From NCBI GenBank assembly GCA_910585895.1, contig CAJUHY010000062.1, positions 1-15,628 on the forward strand: a stretch of DNA of 15,628 nucleotides, read 5' to 3'. Numbering within the stretch: the first letter of the stretch is position 1; the number at the start of each line of letters is the position of its first letter. Below are positions 1 through 8,172 of the stretch, one piece after another. The DNA is from an uncultured Lachnospiraceae bacterium. Lineage in GTDB: Bacteria; Bacillota; Clostridia; Lachnospirales; Lachnospiraceae. The position numbers and the translations under genes were made by a program. The notes under the pieces are model-generated. The model saw only the letters and a program-made list of their open reading frames with translations. It had not been told where the DNA came from and did not search any database.

Positions 1-37
1 TTCCTGATGCAGATGTGTAGTGAAGGGAAGGGATCGT

Positions 38-823
38 ATGAAGATTGAAAAAGTAAGTGAGAACCAGATTCGCTGTACGCTTACCCGGGAGGATTTAGCG
101 GACCGCCAGCTCAAATTGAGTGAATTGGCATACGGCACTGAGAAAGCAAAGATGCTTTTTCGGGATATGATGCAGCAGGCAGCATATGAATGTGGATTTG
201 AAGCGGAGGACATACCGCTGATGATTGAAGCAATTCCGTTATCTGCGGATACCATTATATTGATTATAACGAAGGTGGAATATCCAGAAGAGCTGGATAC
301 CCGGTTTTCGCAATTTGCTCCGGGAGAATCCGAAGATGACATGAGTAATCATCTGGCGAATGAGGAGGGCGAGCATGTCTTTGAGGCAACTGGTGCGGAC
401 GATATTTTAGATTTGTTCCGTAAGATTCAGGAGGAGGCCAAGAGAATTGCTGACACCGCTCAGAAAGAGAGTAACTTTATTCCGCTGGAGAAGACTGTCA
501 AACAGGAGAAAGAGGAGCCGGTTCTGGTTGATATTACCAAGCTTTTCGTCTTTGACGGACTGGATGAGGTTAACCGATTGGCGCGGGTATTGAAAGGCTT
601 TTACAATGGCTGTAACGTATTGTATAAGAACAATCTCAACCGCAAATATTACCTGGTAATCAGCAAGAGCCAGCACACGCCGGAAGAATTTAATAAAGTA
701 TGCAACATTTTAGCAGAATACGCACATCAGGAAAAATATTCATCTGCCATCCGGGCATATTTTGATGAGCATTACGATGTCATTTTAAAGAAGGATGCAT
801 TGCAGGTTTTGAGTAAAATATAA
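38..823 (+). CDS. mecA: MecA-like adaptor protein for ClpC/ClpP proteolysis
   Basis: Encodes about 261 residues, the usual size for MecA, a cytoplasmic adaptor that binds target proteins with its N-terminal domain and delivers them to the ClpC unfoldase through its C-terminal domain. The N-terminal domain (about residues 1-82) begins MKIEKVSENQIRCTLT and includes the MecA-typical run ending in a hydrophobic strand (IILIITKV). An acidic, Lys/Glu-rich linker follows (about 95-165), then a C-terminal alpha/beta domain (about 168-255). I chose the ATG at 38 over an in-frame GTG at 20 because a purine-rich ribosome site (GAAGGGAAGGG) lies just before the ATG and the family begins MKIE. It stands alone, closed by its own terminator. 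The target specificity (competence, envelope or other regulators) cannot be read from the sequence. Identification is from family resemblance. Confidence 0.9.
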   Translation: MKIEKVSENQIRCTLTREDLADRQLKLSELAYGTEKAKMLFRDMMQQAAYECGFEAEDIPLMIEAIPLSADTIILIITKVEYPEELDTRFSQFAPGESEDDMSNHLANEEGEHVFEATGADDILDLFRKIQEEAKRIADTAQKESNFIPLEKTVKQEKEEPVLVDITKLFVFDGLDEVNRLARVLKGFYNGCNVLYKNNLNRKYYLVISKSQHTPEEFNKVCNILAEYAHQEKYSSAIRAYFDEHYDVILKKDALQVLSKI

Positions 824-828
824 TAGAG

Positions 829-924
829 AGGGCTGTTGCAGATATAGTCATAGATGCAAGATACTGTATTGCATACAGGCATACGGTGTATGGTATCCGG
901 ACCAAATCTGCGGCAGCTCTTTTT
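829..924 (+). terminator. Long-stem structured terminator after mecA
   Basis: A 12-bp arm at 832-843 (GCTGTTGCAGAT) pairs with 906-917 (ATCTGCGGCAGC), with two G-U pairs. It extends by about three more pairs to 829 and 920, and TTTTG follows at 921. The enclosed 62 bases are themselves structured: CTGTAT/ATACAG (864-878) competes with ATGCAA/TTGCAT (854-873), and CATAC/GTATG lies at 880-892. An ordinary terminator has a short loop, so this may be an attenuator or a structured RNA, but its position right after the mecA stop favours termination. Confidence 0.6.
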
Positions 925-1005
925 GTGTACATTAAGGTTGTTCATACTTTTTGCAGGGCATTGTGCCTGTAATAATTCTGTTATTTGGATACATAGGAGG
1001 AAATT

Positions 1006-2793
1006 ATGCCGGAAACAGGGAGAGTAAAGAGACAGAGAGGCAGACGGCCCAAAGGACCGAAAATTAATTTGGCGCCGATATTTGCAGCAGCAGCATTTAT
1101 TGTAGTTGTGCTGTTTGTGGCATTTATCAGCATTTTGGTTAAGAAATATACGCCGACAAAGGAGCGGGTTGATTTACAGGAATACTATAAGGTCCAGGGA
1201 GCGGATGATATGGCATTGATTTTGGACCGGCAGCTTTTGGAGGAAAAAGCCAAGCTGTGGGATGGACATGTGTATCTCGATTATAATGCGGTCAGGCAGT
1301 ACCTGAACCAACGCTTTTACTGGGACGCCAATGAGAATATCCTGCGCTATACCACAGAATCGGATGTGATTTCTGTAAATGCGGGGGAGAATTCCTACAT
1401 GGTAGGCAAGAAGAATAATACGACGGAGTATGCCATTGTTAAAGTGGACGGCGAAGCGGTATACCTTGCCTTAGAATTTGTCCAGCAATATACAAATATA
1501 GATTTCGCTGTGAATGCGGAGCCGAGCCGTGTGCTGATTACGGCTGCTTGGGGAGAGATTTCCCGGGCAGACGTCAAAAAGAAGACGGCGATACGTGTCA
1601 AGGGCGGTATCAAGAGCCCCATCGTGGCGGATGTGGAAAAAGGCAGCCGCGTGACAGTGATTGACAGCGGTGATGAATGGAGCAGGGTCTGCACGGAAGA
1701 CGGCATGATTGGTTATCTGAAGAATAACAAACTGGGTGAAGTGCAGGGTGAGACAATCTCCCGGTCATTCGAGGAACCTCAGTTTACGCATCTGCTGAAA
1801 GAAGAGCCTGTCAGTCTTGGCTGGCATCAGGTGACCAGCCCGGAGGCCAATGAGCGTGTGGCGAATATCCTGCAGGCAACTAAGGGAATTAACGTGATTT
1901 CCCCGACCTGGTTTTACCTGAATGACAATGATGGAAATATTTACTCTCTGGCAAGCCGCGATTATGTGACTTACTGCCATGAGCAGGGTGTGGAAGTCTG
2001 GGGACTTATCAGTAACCTGGAGAATCCGGAGGCAGACACCACCTATGTGATGACCCATACTTCTACCCGGGATTACCTGACAAATCAGATTATTGCGGCA
2101 GCAATTGAATATGATCTGGACGGCATCAACCTGGATTTTGAAGCGCTGAGCAGTGAGGCGGGGGATGCATATGTCCAGTTTATCCGCGAATTGTCTATTA
2201 AATGTGAGAATAATGATTTGGTGCTGTCGGTAGATAATTATGTTCCGACTTCTTATACGGAATTTTATAACCGGGCGGAACAGGCAGTATTTGCAGATTA
2301 TATTATTATCATGGCCTATGATGAACATTACAGCGGTTCGGAAGATATCGGTTCCGTATCATCTATAGGATTTGTGCAGAATGGTGTCAAGAATACCTTG
2401 AAAGAAGTGCCGGCAGAGCAGACTATTTTAGGCTTGCCGTTTTATAGCAGAATCTGGGAGCTGACGCCCAAGGAAGGTTCCGGGGAGGATGTGCAGTCGG
2501 CTTCTGAGGATTATGTGCCTTATACCTTTACCTGTTCAGAGGAAGGTATGCAGACAACCGAGGATATCTGTACAGGGAATGGCGCTAAGATGGTATGGTC
2601 AGAGGAAGATGGCCAATATGTGGCAGAATATGAAAGTGAAGGGAAAAGGCACAAAGTCTGGATGGAAAATGAAGAATCCCTGGAGCAGAAGCTTAAGGTT
2701 ATGAAAGAGAATAATCTTGCCGGGGCGGCATACTGGAAGCTGGGACTTGAACGTCCTGCTGCCTGGGATACAATTATCAAGTATGTGAATTAG
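1006..2793 (+). CDS. Membrane-anchored SH3 / glycoside hydrolase family 18 protein
   Basis: A 595-residue protein with a short basic cytoplasmic tail (residues 1-20, RVKRQRGRRPKGPK), one membrane segment (about 22-45) and a large extracytoplasmic part. In order: a stalk, a copper-amine-oxidase-N-like fold (about 85-180), a bacterial SH3-like domain (about 193-243, with ADVEKGSRVTVID and the DEWSRV turn), and a GH18 TIM barrel (about 267-594). The GH18 motif reads DGINLDFE at 372-379, so the expected catalytic acid is E379. The YaaH/SleL-type cell-wall GH18 enzymes share this DGxNxDFE form, which points to N-acetylglucosaminidase action on peptidoglycan rather than on chitin. AGGAGG lies 5 bases before the ATG. 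The signal-anchor suggests attachment to the vegetative cell surface. The exact bond cleaved is inferred. Confidence 0.82.
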   Translation: MPETGRVKRQRGRRPKGPKINLAPIFAAAAFIVVVLFVAFISILVKKYTPTKERVDLQEYYKVQGADDMALILDRQLLEEKAKLWDGHVYLDYNAVRQYLNQRFYWDANENILRYTTESDVISVNAGENSYMVGKKNNTTEYAIVKVDGEAVYLALEFVQQYTNIDFAVNAEPSRVLITAAWGEISRADVKKKTAIRVKGGIKSPIVADVEKGSRVTVIDSGDEWSRVCTEDGMIGYLKNNKLGEVQGETISRSFEEPQFTHLLKEEPVSLGWHQVTSPEANERVANILQATKGINVISPTWFYLNDNDGNIYSLASRDYVTYCHEQGVEVWGLISNLENPEADTTYVMTHTSTRDYLTNQIIAAAIEYDLDGINLDFEALSSEAGDAYVQFIRELSIKCENNDLVLSVDNYVPTSYTEFYNRAEQAVFADYIIIMAYDEHYSGSEDIGSVSSIGFVQNGVKNTLKEVPAEQTILGLPFYSRIWELTPKEGSGEDVQSASEDYVPYTFTCSEEGMQTTEDICTGNGAKMVWSEEDGQYVAEYESEGKRHKVWMENEESLEQKLKVMKENNLAGAAYWKLGLERPAAWDTIIKYVN

Positions 2794-2830
2794 CAGCCCA
2801 TTTGGGGTAGTCGTCAAGTATGTGAATTAG
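2777..2830. repeat. 17-bp direct repeat duplicating the end of the GH18 gene
   Basis: TCAAGTATGTGAATTAG occurs at 2777-2793, where it encodes the last residues and stop of the GH18 gene, and again perfectly at 2814-2830. The second copy overlaps the stop codon of the convergent histidine kinase gene (2827-2829). The 20 bases between contain a small CCCA/TGGG hairpin. No other copy was seen in the window. Confidence 0.9.
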
Positions 2831-4110
2831 TTCTTTGGTAATGAGAGCGTAAATGTACTCCCGCCGCCGAGGGTATCGCTGACAGAGATTTTGCCGCCAT
2901 GTTTGCGGCAGATTTCTCTGGCGATGGATAGACCCAATCCAAAATGTTCCTTGTGGCTGTGGGAGGAATTTACCTGATAGAATTTGTCGAATATTTTATC
3001 TTTTTCCGAATCTGGAATGCCTTTTCCGCTGTCAATGACCTGCAGATAATACTTCTTATGCGAATAATAGAGGTTTAGGGTAATGCTCTGTCCACTGGGA
3101 GTATAGGACAAGGCGTTATCCAGAAGGATGATAACTGTCTGCTCTATCCTCTGGCTATCGCAAAGGCAGTTGTAATCATAACCCGCAGCTATGGACAAGG
3201 AAAGCGAAAGATTTCTGCTTTCGGCAAGGGCAGCATATTTCTCATAGACTGCAGTCGTTAAAATGGCAAGGTCGGTGCGCTCAAAATGAAATAGAAATTC
3301 CGCGTTTTCCATCTTGGACAGGCATAAAAGGTCTTCTATTAAACGCTCCATTCTGGACATTTCATTTTCCATCAATGTAAAAATATGCGTTTTTTTCGTT
3401 GGTTCGGGCTTGTGCTTAAGAATTGACAGGCCCGTCTTGAAGACTGCTAACGGAGAACGCAGTTCATGTGAAGCAACAGCAACGAAATGTCTTTGGTTCT
3501 CGTCATTCTTAGCCAGCGGCTTTAACACATGAGAGGTAAATGAATGGGAAAACAGATACAGAATGAGAATAGAAACAAGCCAGATAAGCAGAAAGCCAAG
3601 ACGCTGCCGGTTAATTTTCCCATAAAATTCATCTAAATTATAGAGATAGGTATAAGCGATTTCCTGTTCTTTTTCTTTAAGAACAGCCTTCATCACCAGA
3701 AATCTGGACCCATTTCTGGTGTAGCTGAAAGATTGCTGCCGGGTGTTTGGTGAGATTCCTGTGCTGTCATCGGCAGGATGTTCACGTTCTATATATTCTG
3801 TCAGTTCCTGGAGGATAGCTTGCTCCTGTTCGGATAACAGTATAGTGGAAAGCGTGGCAGGTATGCCATTTACTTCGATAGAAAGGATATTTTTACCCAT
3901 ATGCTGCCGCTGATACCATTGAATGTCAATGTTTTCTGAAAAATGCAAATCGGAGGATATCGTACCTGCTTTCAGGAGAAAAAGCGCTTTTTCCTGCCCA
4001 TACATGTTCCGCTCGGAAACGTGCAGACAGCATAAAATGATAAATAACACAATAATTGCTGTAATGGAGCAGCAGATAAAGGAAAGTTTTATCTGAATCT
4101 TATGGAACAT
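2827..4110 (-). CDS. Two-component sensor histidine kinase (HisKA/HATPase_c)
   Basis: A 427-residue membrane kinase that should autophosphorylate on His and pass the phosphate to the regulator encoded just upstream. It has a first membrane segment at about 9-31, an extracytoplasmic sensor region of about 140 residues with no recognised fold (about 32-170), and a second membrane segment at about 171-189. The dimerisation domain carries the H-box SHELRSP with H215. The ATPase domain carries the N-box (N332 in LLDNALSYT), G1 (DSGKG, D360), F-box (IFDKFYQV) and G2 (GLGLSIA, 391-397), so all catalytic parts are present. There is little room for a HAMP domain between the second membrane segment and the H-box. 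Its start overlaps the regulator gene by 11 bases, with AAAGGAGA before the ATG. The signal sensed is unknown. Confidence 0.93.
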   Translation of the reverse strand: MFHKIQIKLSFICCSITAIIVLFIILCCLHVSERNMYGQEKALFLLKAGTISSDLHFSENIDIQWYQRQHMGKNILSIEVNGIPATLSTILLSEQEQAILQELTEYIEREHPADDSTGISPNTRQQSFSYTRNGSRFLVMKAVLKEKEQEIAYTYLYNLDEFYGKINRQRLGFLLIWLVSILILYLFSHSFTSHVLKPLAKNDENQRHFVAVASHELRSPLAVFKTGLSILKHKPEPTKKTHIFTLMENEMSRMERLIEDLLCLSKMENAEFLFHFERTDLAILTTAVYEKYAALAESRNLSLSLSIAAGYDYNCLCDSQRIEQTVIILLDNALSYTPSGQSITLNLYYSHKKYYLQVIDSGKGIPDSEKDKIFDKFYQVNSSHSHKEHFGLGLSIAREICRKHGGKISVSDTLGGGSTFTLSLPKN

Positions 4111-4792
4111 CGGATTCTCCTTTTAACATCAGGCAATAGCCTTGACGGTGTACAGTTACGATGTGTACATTTGTGTCCAGGGCATTTAATTTTTTGCGCA
4201 GCAAATAAATATAGTTGTCCAGGTTGCCGTCTTCAATCTCCGTATCGAGTCCCCACACATTTCCAATAATCTGCTGGCGTGACAGGACCTGGTCTGGATT
4301 GCGCAGAAAATATGCAAGAAGGTCGGCTTCTTTTTTGGGCAGAATAACCGTACCAAGTTTATGAGTTAGCTTGGATTCTCTTTCTAAAAGGCAAATGTCG
4401 CCGAACGCAAGGACAAAAGGGGTGGGAACATTCAGGGTTCTGCGCGTGACGCTGCGGATTCGTGCCAGAAGTTCGCCAATATCAAAAGGCTTTACCAGGT
4501 AATCGTCCGCGCCAAGGTCCAGACCGTTGATTTTTTCGGCGGATTCCCCGAGGGCAGTGATAAAGATGACGGGCTTGGCAATATGGTTTCGCCGTATGCG
4601 TTTCAATATCTCTTCTCCGAGCAGCCCAGGCAGCATCCGGTCTAACAAAATCAGGTCGTGCAGGTCCTGCAATGCCAATGTCAGTCCTTCCAGCCCATCC
4701 GTGCAGATATCCACAGAAAACCCTTCTTCTTCTAAACCGTAGACCAGTAATTCACACAGGCTTATATCATCTTCAATAATCAGAATCCTCAT
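4100..4792 (-). CDS. OmpR/PhoB-family response regulator
   Basis: 230 residues in the classic two-domain layout. The receiver domain (about 1-118) has the acidic pocket E7/D8/D9, phospho-acceptor D51 (LILLDRMLPG), T79 and K101 (VKPF). The C-terminal winged-helix DNA-binding domain (about 128-225) ends with the typical VHRQGYCL wing. GGGAGGA lies 5 bases before the ATG. It is the first gene of a two-gene operon with the kinase and is divergent from the solute-binding lipoprotein operon. OmpR-family regulators bind direct repeats spaced about 11 bp, and such repeats lie in front of both promoters in the shared intergenic region. It therefore probably regulates both its own operon and the transporter operon. 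The family call is firm; the targets are inferred. Confidence 0.94.
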   Translation of the reverse strand: MRILIIEDDISLCELLVYGLEEEGFSVDICTDGLEGLTLALQDLHDLILLDRMLPGLLGEEILKRIRRNHIAKPVIFITALGESAEKINGLDLGADDYLVKPFDIGELLARIRSVTRRTLNVPTPFVLAFGDICLLERESKLTHKLGTVILPKKEADLLAYFLRNPDQVLSRQQIIGNVWGLDTEIEDGNLDNYIYLLRKKLNALDTNVHIVTVHRQGYCLMLKGESDVP

Positions 4793-4820
4793 AAAAATCC
4801 TCCCAGGTTGTCTCTTTCTT

Positions 4821-4863
4821 AGTATATCAAAAAAGTTCTCTAAAAGTCCTCTATTAATACCAT
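4821..4863 (-). promoter_or_regulatory. Promoter and operator block of the two-component operon
   Basis: Reading the - strand, an extended -10 box TGA-TATACT (TATACT at 4826-4821) lies 17 bp from a -35-like GGACTT (4849-4844). Two adjacent 11-bp repeats, AGAGGACTTTT (4852-4842) and AGAGAACTTTT (4841-4831), cover the -35 and most of the spacer. They are preceded by ATGGTATTAAT (4863-4853). Repeats of 11 bp fit an OmpR-type site. Their position inside the core promoter suggests repression or tuning of the operon by its own regulator (inference). Confidence 0.6.
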
Positions 4864-4896
4864 TTATATTACAAAAATCATTTTTACTCTTTGCAT

Positions 4897-4950
4897 ACGG
4901 TGTTATTAGAGATTTCTTAGAGGACTTTAAGAATTAGCCTGTGATAGGAT
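4897..4950 (+). promoter_or_regulatory. Promoter and operator block of the lipoprotein/transporter operon
   Basis: An extended -10 box TGA-TAGGAT (TAGGAT at 4945-4950) lies 17 bp from GGACTT (4922-4927), the same -35-like sequence as on the divergent side. It is preceded by ACGGTGTTATT (4897-4907), AGAGATTTCTT (4908-4918) and AGAGGACTTTA (4919-4929). The 33-bp block matches the divergent block (4863-4831) at 24 of 33 positions, but ends 11 bp further from the -10 box. That places it upstream of and over the -35, a geometry usual for activation (inference). Confidence 0.6.
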
Positions 4951-4988
4951 GGTAACCATACAAGACAGAAGCAAAGGAGGAACGATTT

Positions 4989-7307
4989 ATGAAGAAGATT
5001 TTTGCCAGGTATCTGGCTGTTGTATTGAGCGTTATTTTAGTATTCACTGTCTCATGTGCATCCGTGGAAAAAGACGGAAGCGAAATGAGTAAGCAGGAGG
5101 CTGTAAAGGAAGAAGGAGTGAAAGGGCAGGCAGATGAAACAAAGGTGATGGGCAGATTTCGGGAAGAAAAGATTGTATTGCCGATGTCTGTCAGAGCGCT
5201 TTTTGATATAGAAAGCGAGGAGGACGGCAGCGTGAGTGTTTTATTTGAAAGTGAGCCGGGCAGCTTTCATTTCTATGGCAGCAGTGACGGCGGCGTTTCC
5301 TGGGAAGCGCATGATATTGGCATGGAATGGCTGCCGCATAATTACCGCATAGTTTCTGCCTGTTTCGGAGCGGATGGCAAGATTGCCTTGTCTGCTGGAA
5401 AAATGTCGGAAGACGCAATGGATGATAAACAAGCGGTTGGGGAGTATGCGTATTTTTTGATAGAGGATGCCAGTGGAAGTCCTCAGGTACAGGAATTGCC
5501 GCTGCAGCTGCCTGAGCCAAAGGAGGAGAACCTGCAGTCAGGTTATGGCTTAACACAGATAAGGATGTCAGATGAGGGAATAGTTTATGGTATGTTCTCA
5601 GCGTCAGAGGGAGAGGACATTGATTTCCGGGTCTTATGTTTTAATTCTGTGCAGGGCGAGGCGCTTTGGCAATTAAAAACATCGCCGGCAGAGATAAATT
5701 TGTATGAGGATAAGATTTATCTGAATGAACACGGCGGGGCAATTCAGATTTTGGCTGCAGAAAACGGCGATAAATTAGGGGAATTGTCCATTCCCTTGGG
5801 AAATAATTTTATGAACAGCTGTATGGATGTCGATATCTCGAAGGAGAAAATTTTTTATTGCAATGAACAGGGGATTTACGGCACAGATTATGCTGCGGCG
5901 CTTTCGGAGCTTCTGGTGGATGGGAGTGTAAGCAGTTTTTCCGATATTGATAATAACATAAGAGGTTTTTGCAGCCTAAGCGAAGAGGAGTTTCTTGTGT
6001 TTGTGCAGAATAATGCCGAAGGAGACATGGAATTGCTGCGGTATGTATATGATGAAAAACTTCCGGCACAGCCAGAGCATGAGCTGGTTGTCTATTCTCT
6101 GGAAGAAAACGCTGTTATGGATAAGATTGTCTTTGACTTCCAGTCCAGTCATCCAGAGGTACGGGTAGAATATAAGATTGGAATGGCAGATGCTGCGGCG
6201 AAAGAACAAGCAGATGCCATAAGCGGCTTGAATACGGAGATTATGGCAGGAAATGGGCCGGATATTCTGCTTTTAAACGGATTGCCCTGGGAGGCTTATG
6301 GAGAAAAGGGAATCCTTGCGGATTTGAGCGGCGATTTGCAGGCCTACATCAGTGGAGAAAAAGGTTTTGCCAATCTTTTTCAGGCATATCAGAAAAACGG
6401 CGCTCAGTTTGCAGCTCCGATTTGCTTTAAATTTCCGGTATTGATTGGGACAGAGGATGATATCTCCTCTGTGGACTCTCCCCAAGAACTATTGGAAACA
6501 GTAGAAAGAATTGAAGATTTGCCGCCTTTTTTCCGGGCGGGGCAGCGTCTTCTGTGCTATTTGTTCAGTGTTTATTGGCAAAATATAAAGACGGAAAATG
6601 GGTCTGTCTCCAGGGAAGAGCTGAAGAAACTTCTGGAGAATATCAAAGAAATTAATGACAATCTGCAGAAAAAAGAAAGTGAGATTTCAAAGTTTTTTAA
6701 TACGGAGGAAGAGGAAGGCAAGAGTTTCGGCGCGTTTGCCAACGACGAGTTCTTAGATGTGTCAAATATAAAACATGGGAATGTGGCAATGGATTTGGGG
6801 TATTTGGGCGCTGTTCATGATTTTGTAGAAATGCTCAATGAGGATTTGTCATATCAGGCAGTTTCCCAAGGCGTTTTCAGTGGACTGATTGCCGGAATCA
6901 ACAGTGAATCGCAGAATATGGAGATTGCCAGGGAGTTCCTGGAATTTGCGCTTGGGGAAGAGGAGCAGAAAATATTTGCCGATGATGGAATGTACCCCAT
7001 TATTATGGGGTTGCCGGTAAATAAGGCGGTATTTGCAGGTTTAATGGATAAACCTTCTGAGGATTTAATGGAAGAATATGGAAGAAGCTATGCAAACCGC
7101 GGCGAGGTCTTTGAATGGCCAAACAAACGGGCGTTTGAGAGACTGGAAGATGTAATCGAGGCGTGTACGATTCCTGCCATGGAAGACAATACGGTAATTG
7201 CTATGGTGCGTAAAGAAGCGGCTTCTTACCTGTCCGGAGAGGAAGATCTTCAGACGGCAGCAGATGAAATTGCACAGTCTATAGAGCTGTATCTTCTGGA
7301 AAAATAG
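4989..7307 (+). CDS. Solute-binding lipoprotein with N-terminal beta-propeller-like half
   Basis: A 772-residue predicted lipoprotein, nearly twice the usual size of a sugar-type binding protein. Residues 1-22 form a signal peptide ending in a relaxed lipobox TVSC, with C23 as lipidation site, then a charged linker to about 57. Residues about 60-355 are short beta-strand repeats with one good Asp-box (SSDGGVSW, 98-105), which suggests a BNR/PQQ-type propeller. Residues about 364-765 resemble a family-1 extracellular solute-binding protein: MAGNGPDILLLNGLPWEAYG, then a late hinge-like segment with EFLEFALGEEEQKIFADDGMYPI. AAAGGAGG lies 8 bases before the ATG. It heads an operon with two permeases (8-base gap), so it should bind the imported solute outside the cell. 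The propeller could bind a polymer or partner protein. The substrate is unknown. Confidence 0.83.
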   Translation: MKKIFARYLAVVLSVILVFTVSCASVEKDGSEMSKQEAVKEEGVKGQADETKVMGRFREEKIVLPMSVRALFDIESEEDGSVSVLFESEPGSFHFYGSSDGGVSWEAHDIGMEWLPHNYRIVSACFGADGKIALSAGKMSEDAMDDKQAVGEYAYFLIEDASGSPQVQELPLQLPEPKEENLQSGYGLTQIRMSDEGIVYGMFSASEGEDIDFRVLCFNSVQGEALWQLKTSPAEINLYEDKIYLNEHGGAIQILAAENGDKLGELSIPLGNNFMNSCMDVDISKEKIFYCNEQGIYGTDYAAALSELLVDGSVSSFSDIDNNIRGFCSLSEEEFLVFVQNNAEGDMELLRYVYDEKLPAQPEHELVVYSLEENAVMDKIVFDFQSSHPEVRVEYKIGMADAAAKEQADAISGLNTEIMAGNGPDILLLNGLPWEAYGEKGILADLSGDLQAYISGEKGFANLFQAYQKNGAQFAAPICFKFPVLIGTEDDISSVDSPQELLETVERIEDLPPFFRAGQRLLCYLFSVYWQNIKTENGSVSREELKKLLENIKEINDNLQKKESEISKFFNTEEEEGKSFGAFANDEFLDVSNIKHGNVAMDLGYLGAVHDFVEMLNEDLSYQAVSQGVFSGLIAGINSESQNMEIAREFLEFALGEEEQKIFADDGMYPIIMGLPVNKAVFAGLMDKPSEDLMEEYGRSYANRGEVFEWPNKRAFERLEDVIEACTIPAMEDNTVIAMVRKEAASYLSGEEDLQTAADEIAQSIELYLLEK

Positions 7308-7315
7308 GGGGCTGT

Positions 7316-8158
7316 ATGAAAAAAAATTATGCCAATTTGCGTTATTTTGCGTTTCTTGTGCCAAGCCTGGCAGGGGTAGCAGTCTTTGTATTTCTTCCTT
7401 TTGCAGATGTGGTGAGGAGGTCGTTAACAGACGTTGGCGGTAAAGCAATCATCGGGTTTGGCAATTATAAAGCAGTGGTAATGAATGAGGCGTTTCGTCT
7501 GGCAGTGGGAAATACCTGCCGTTTCCTGCTGATGTGTGTGCCGTTGCTGCTGTTGTTCTCCCTGATACTGGCAAATATTATCTACTTCGGAGCGGGAAAA
7601 TTTTATCGCAATATCTGCCTGTTGCCGATGGCGGTACCGGTTGCTTCTTTGGTGTTTGTTTGGAACATGGTATTTCACAGGAATGGTCTTATCAACACCT
7701 ATCTGGATTTTTCGGTGGACTGGCTGAATTCTTACTGGTCATTTTGGGTTCTTGCCGCTACATTTTTGTGGAAAAATATGGGCTATTACGTTGTTCTGTG
7801 GCTGGCTGGATTAGAAAGCATACCAGGGGAACTCTATGAGGCAGCTGCAGTCGATGGGGCAGGATTTTTCTCTGGGTTTTGCCATATAACTCTTCCAGGG
7901 CTTCGCTCCATGTTTTCCGCAACACTGATATTGTCTGTGACGGCGGCGCTCAAATGTTATCGGGAGAGTTACCTGCTGGCAGGCGAATACCCTGACAAAA
8001 GCATCTATATGGTACAGCATCTGTTCCATAACTGGTTTCGTGATATGTCAGTCGAAAAAATGTCTGCAGGAGCAGTAATCCTCGTCTGCATGTTTGCGGT
8101 GATGGTCTGGCCGTTCCGCAAGAAGGGAGAGGGAAGAACAGGGTTGTTTGATGATTAA
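7316..8158 (+). CDS. ABC importer permease, MalF/UgpA-like
   Basis: 280 residues with about six membrane segments (first about 10-31, then around 68-90, 97-120, 140-164, 196-215 and 252-268). The EAA loop that docks the ATPase is well preserved: EAAAVDG from 175, followed by ITLP at 191-194. This is the sugar-type (carbohydrate uptake) permease class and would form one half of the channel with the next gene product. The ATG is preceded by the purine run AGGGGG and sits 8 bases after the lipoprotein stop, so translation is probably coupled. No ATPase gene follows in the operon. Confidence 0.9.
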   Translation: MKKNYANLRYFAFLVPSLAGVAVFVFLPFADVVRRSLTDVGGKAIIGFGNYKAVVMNEAFRLAVGNTCRFLLMCVPLLLLFSLILANIIYFGAGKFYRNICLLPMAVPVASLVFVWNMVFHRNGLINTYLDFSVDWLNSYWSFWVLAATFLWKNMGYYVVLWLAGLESIPGELYEAAAVDGAGFFSGFCHITLPGLRSMFSATLILSVTAALKCYRESYLLAGEYPDKSIYMVQHLFHNWFRDMSVEKMSAGAVILVCMFAVMVWPFRKKGEGRTGLFDD

Positions 8159-8172
8159 AGGAGAGGGTAATC

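Noticed and set aside
20..37. GTG at 20 as an alternative start of mecA
   Set aside because: It would put six extra residues before the family's MKIE start, and the ribosome site lies between it and the ATG at 38.
829..924. T-box or known riboswitch
   Set aside because: No T-box motif or recognisable riboswitch core was seen, and the element directly follows a stop codon and ends in a T-run.
1765..2328. Open frame of 187 codons on the - strand inside the GH18 gene
   Set aside because: It is antisense to conserved GH18 sequence and encodes no recognisable domain.
2777..2830. 17-bp direct repeat as a phage or element attachment site
   Set aside because: The two copies are only 37 bp apart, no integrase or tRNA gene is present and no further copy was seen.
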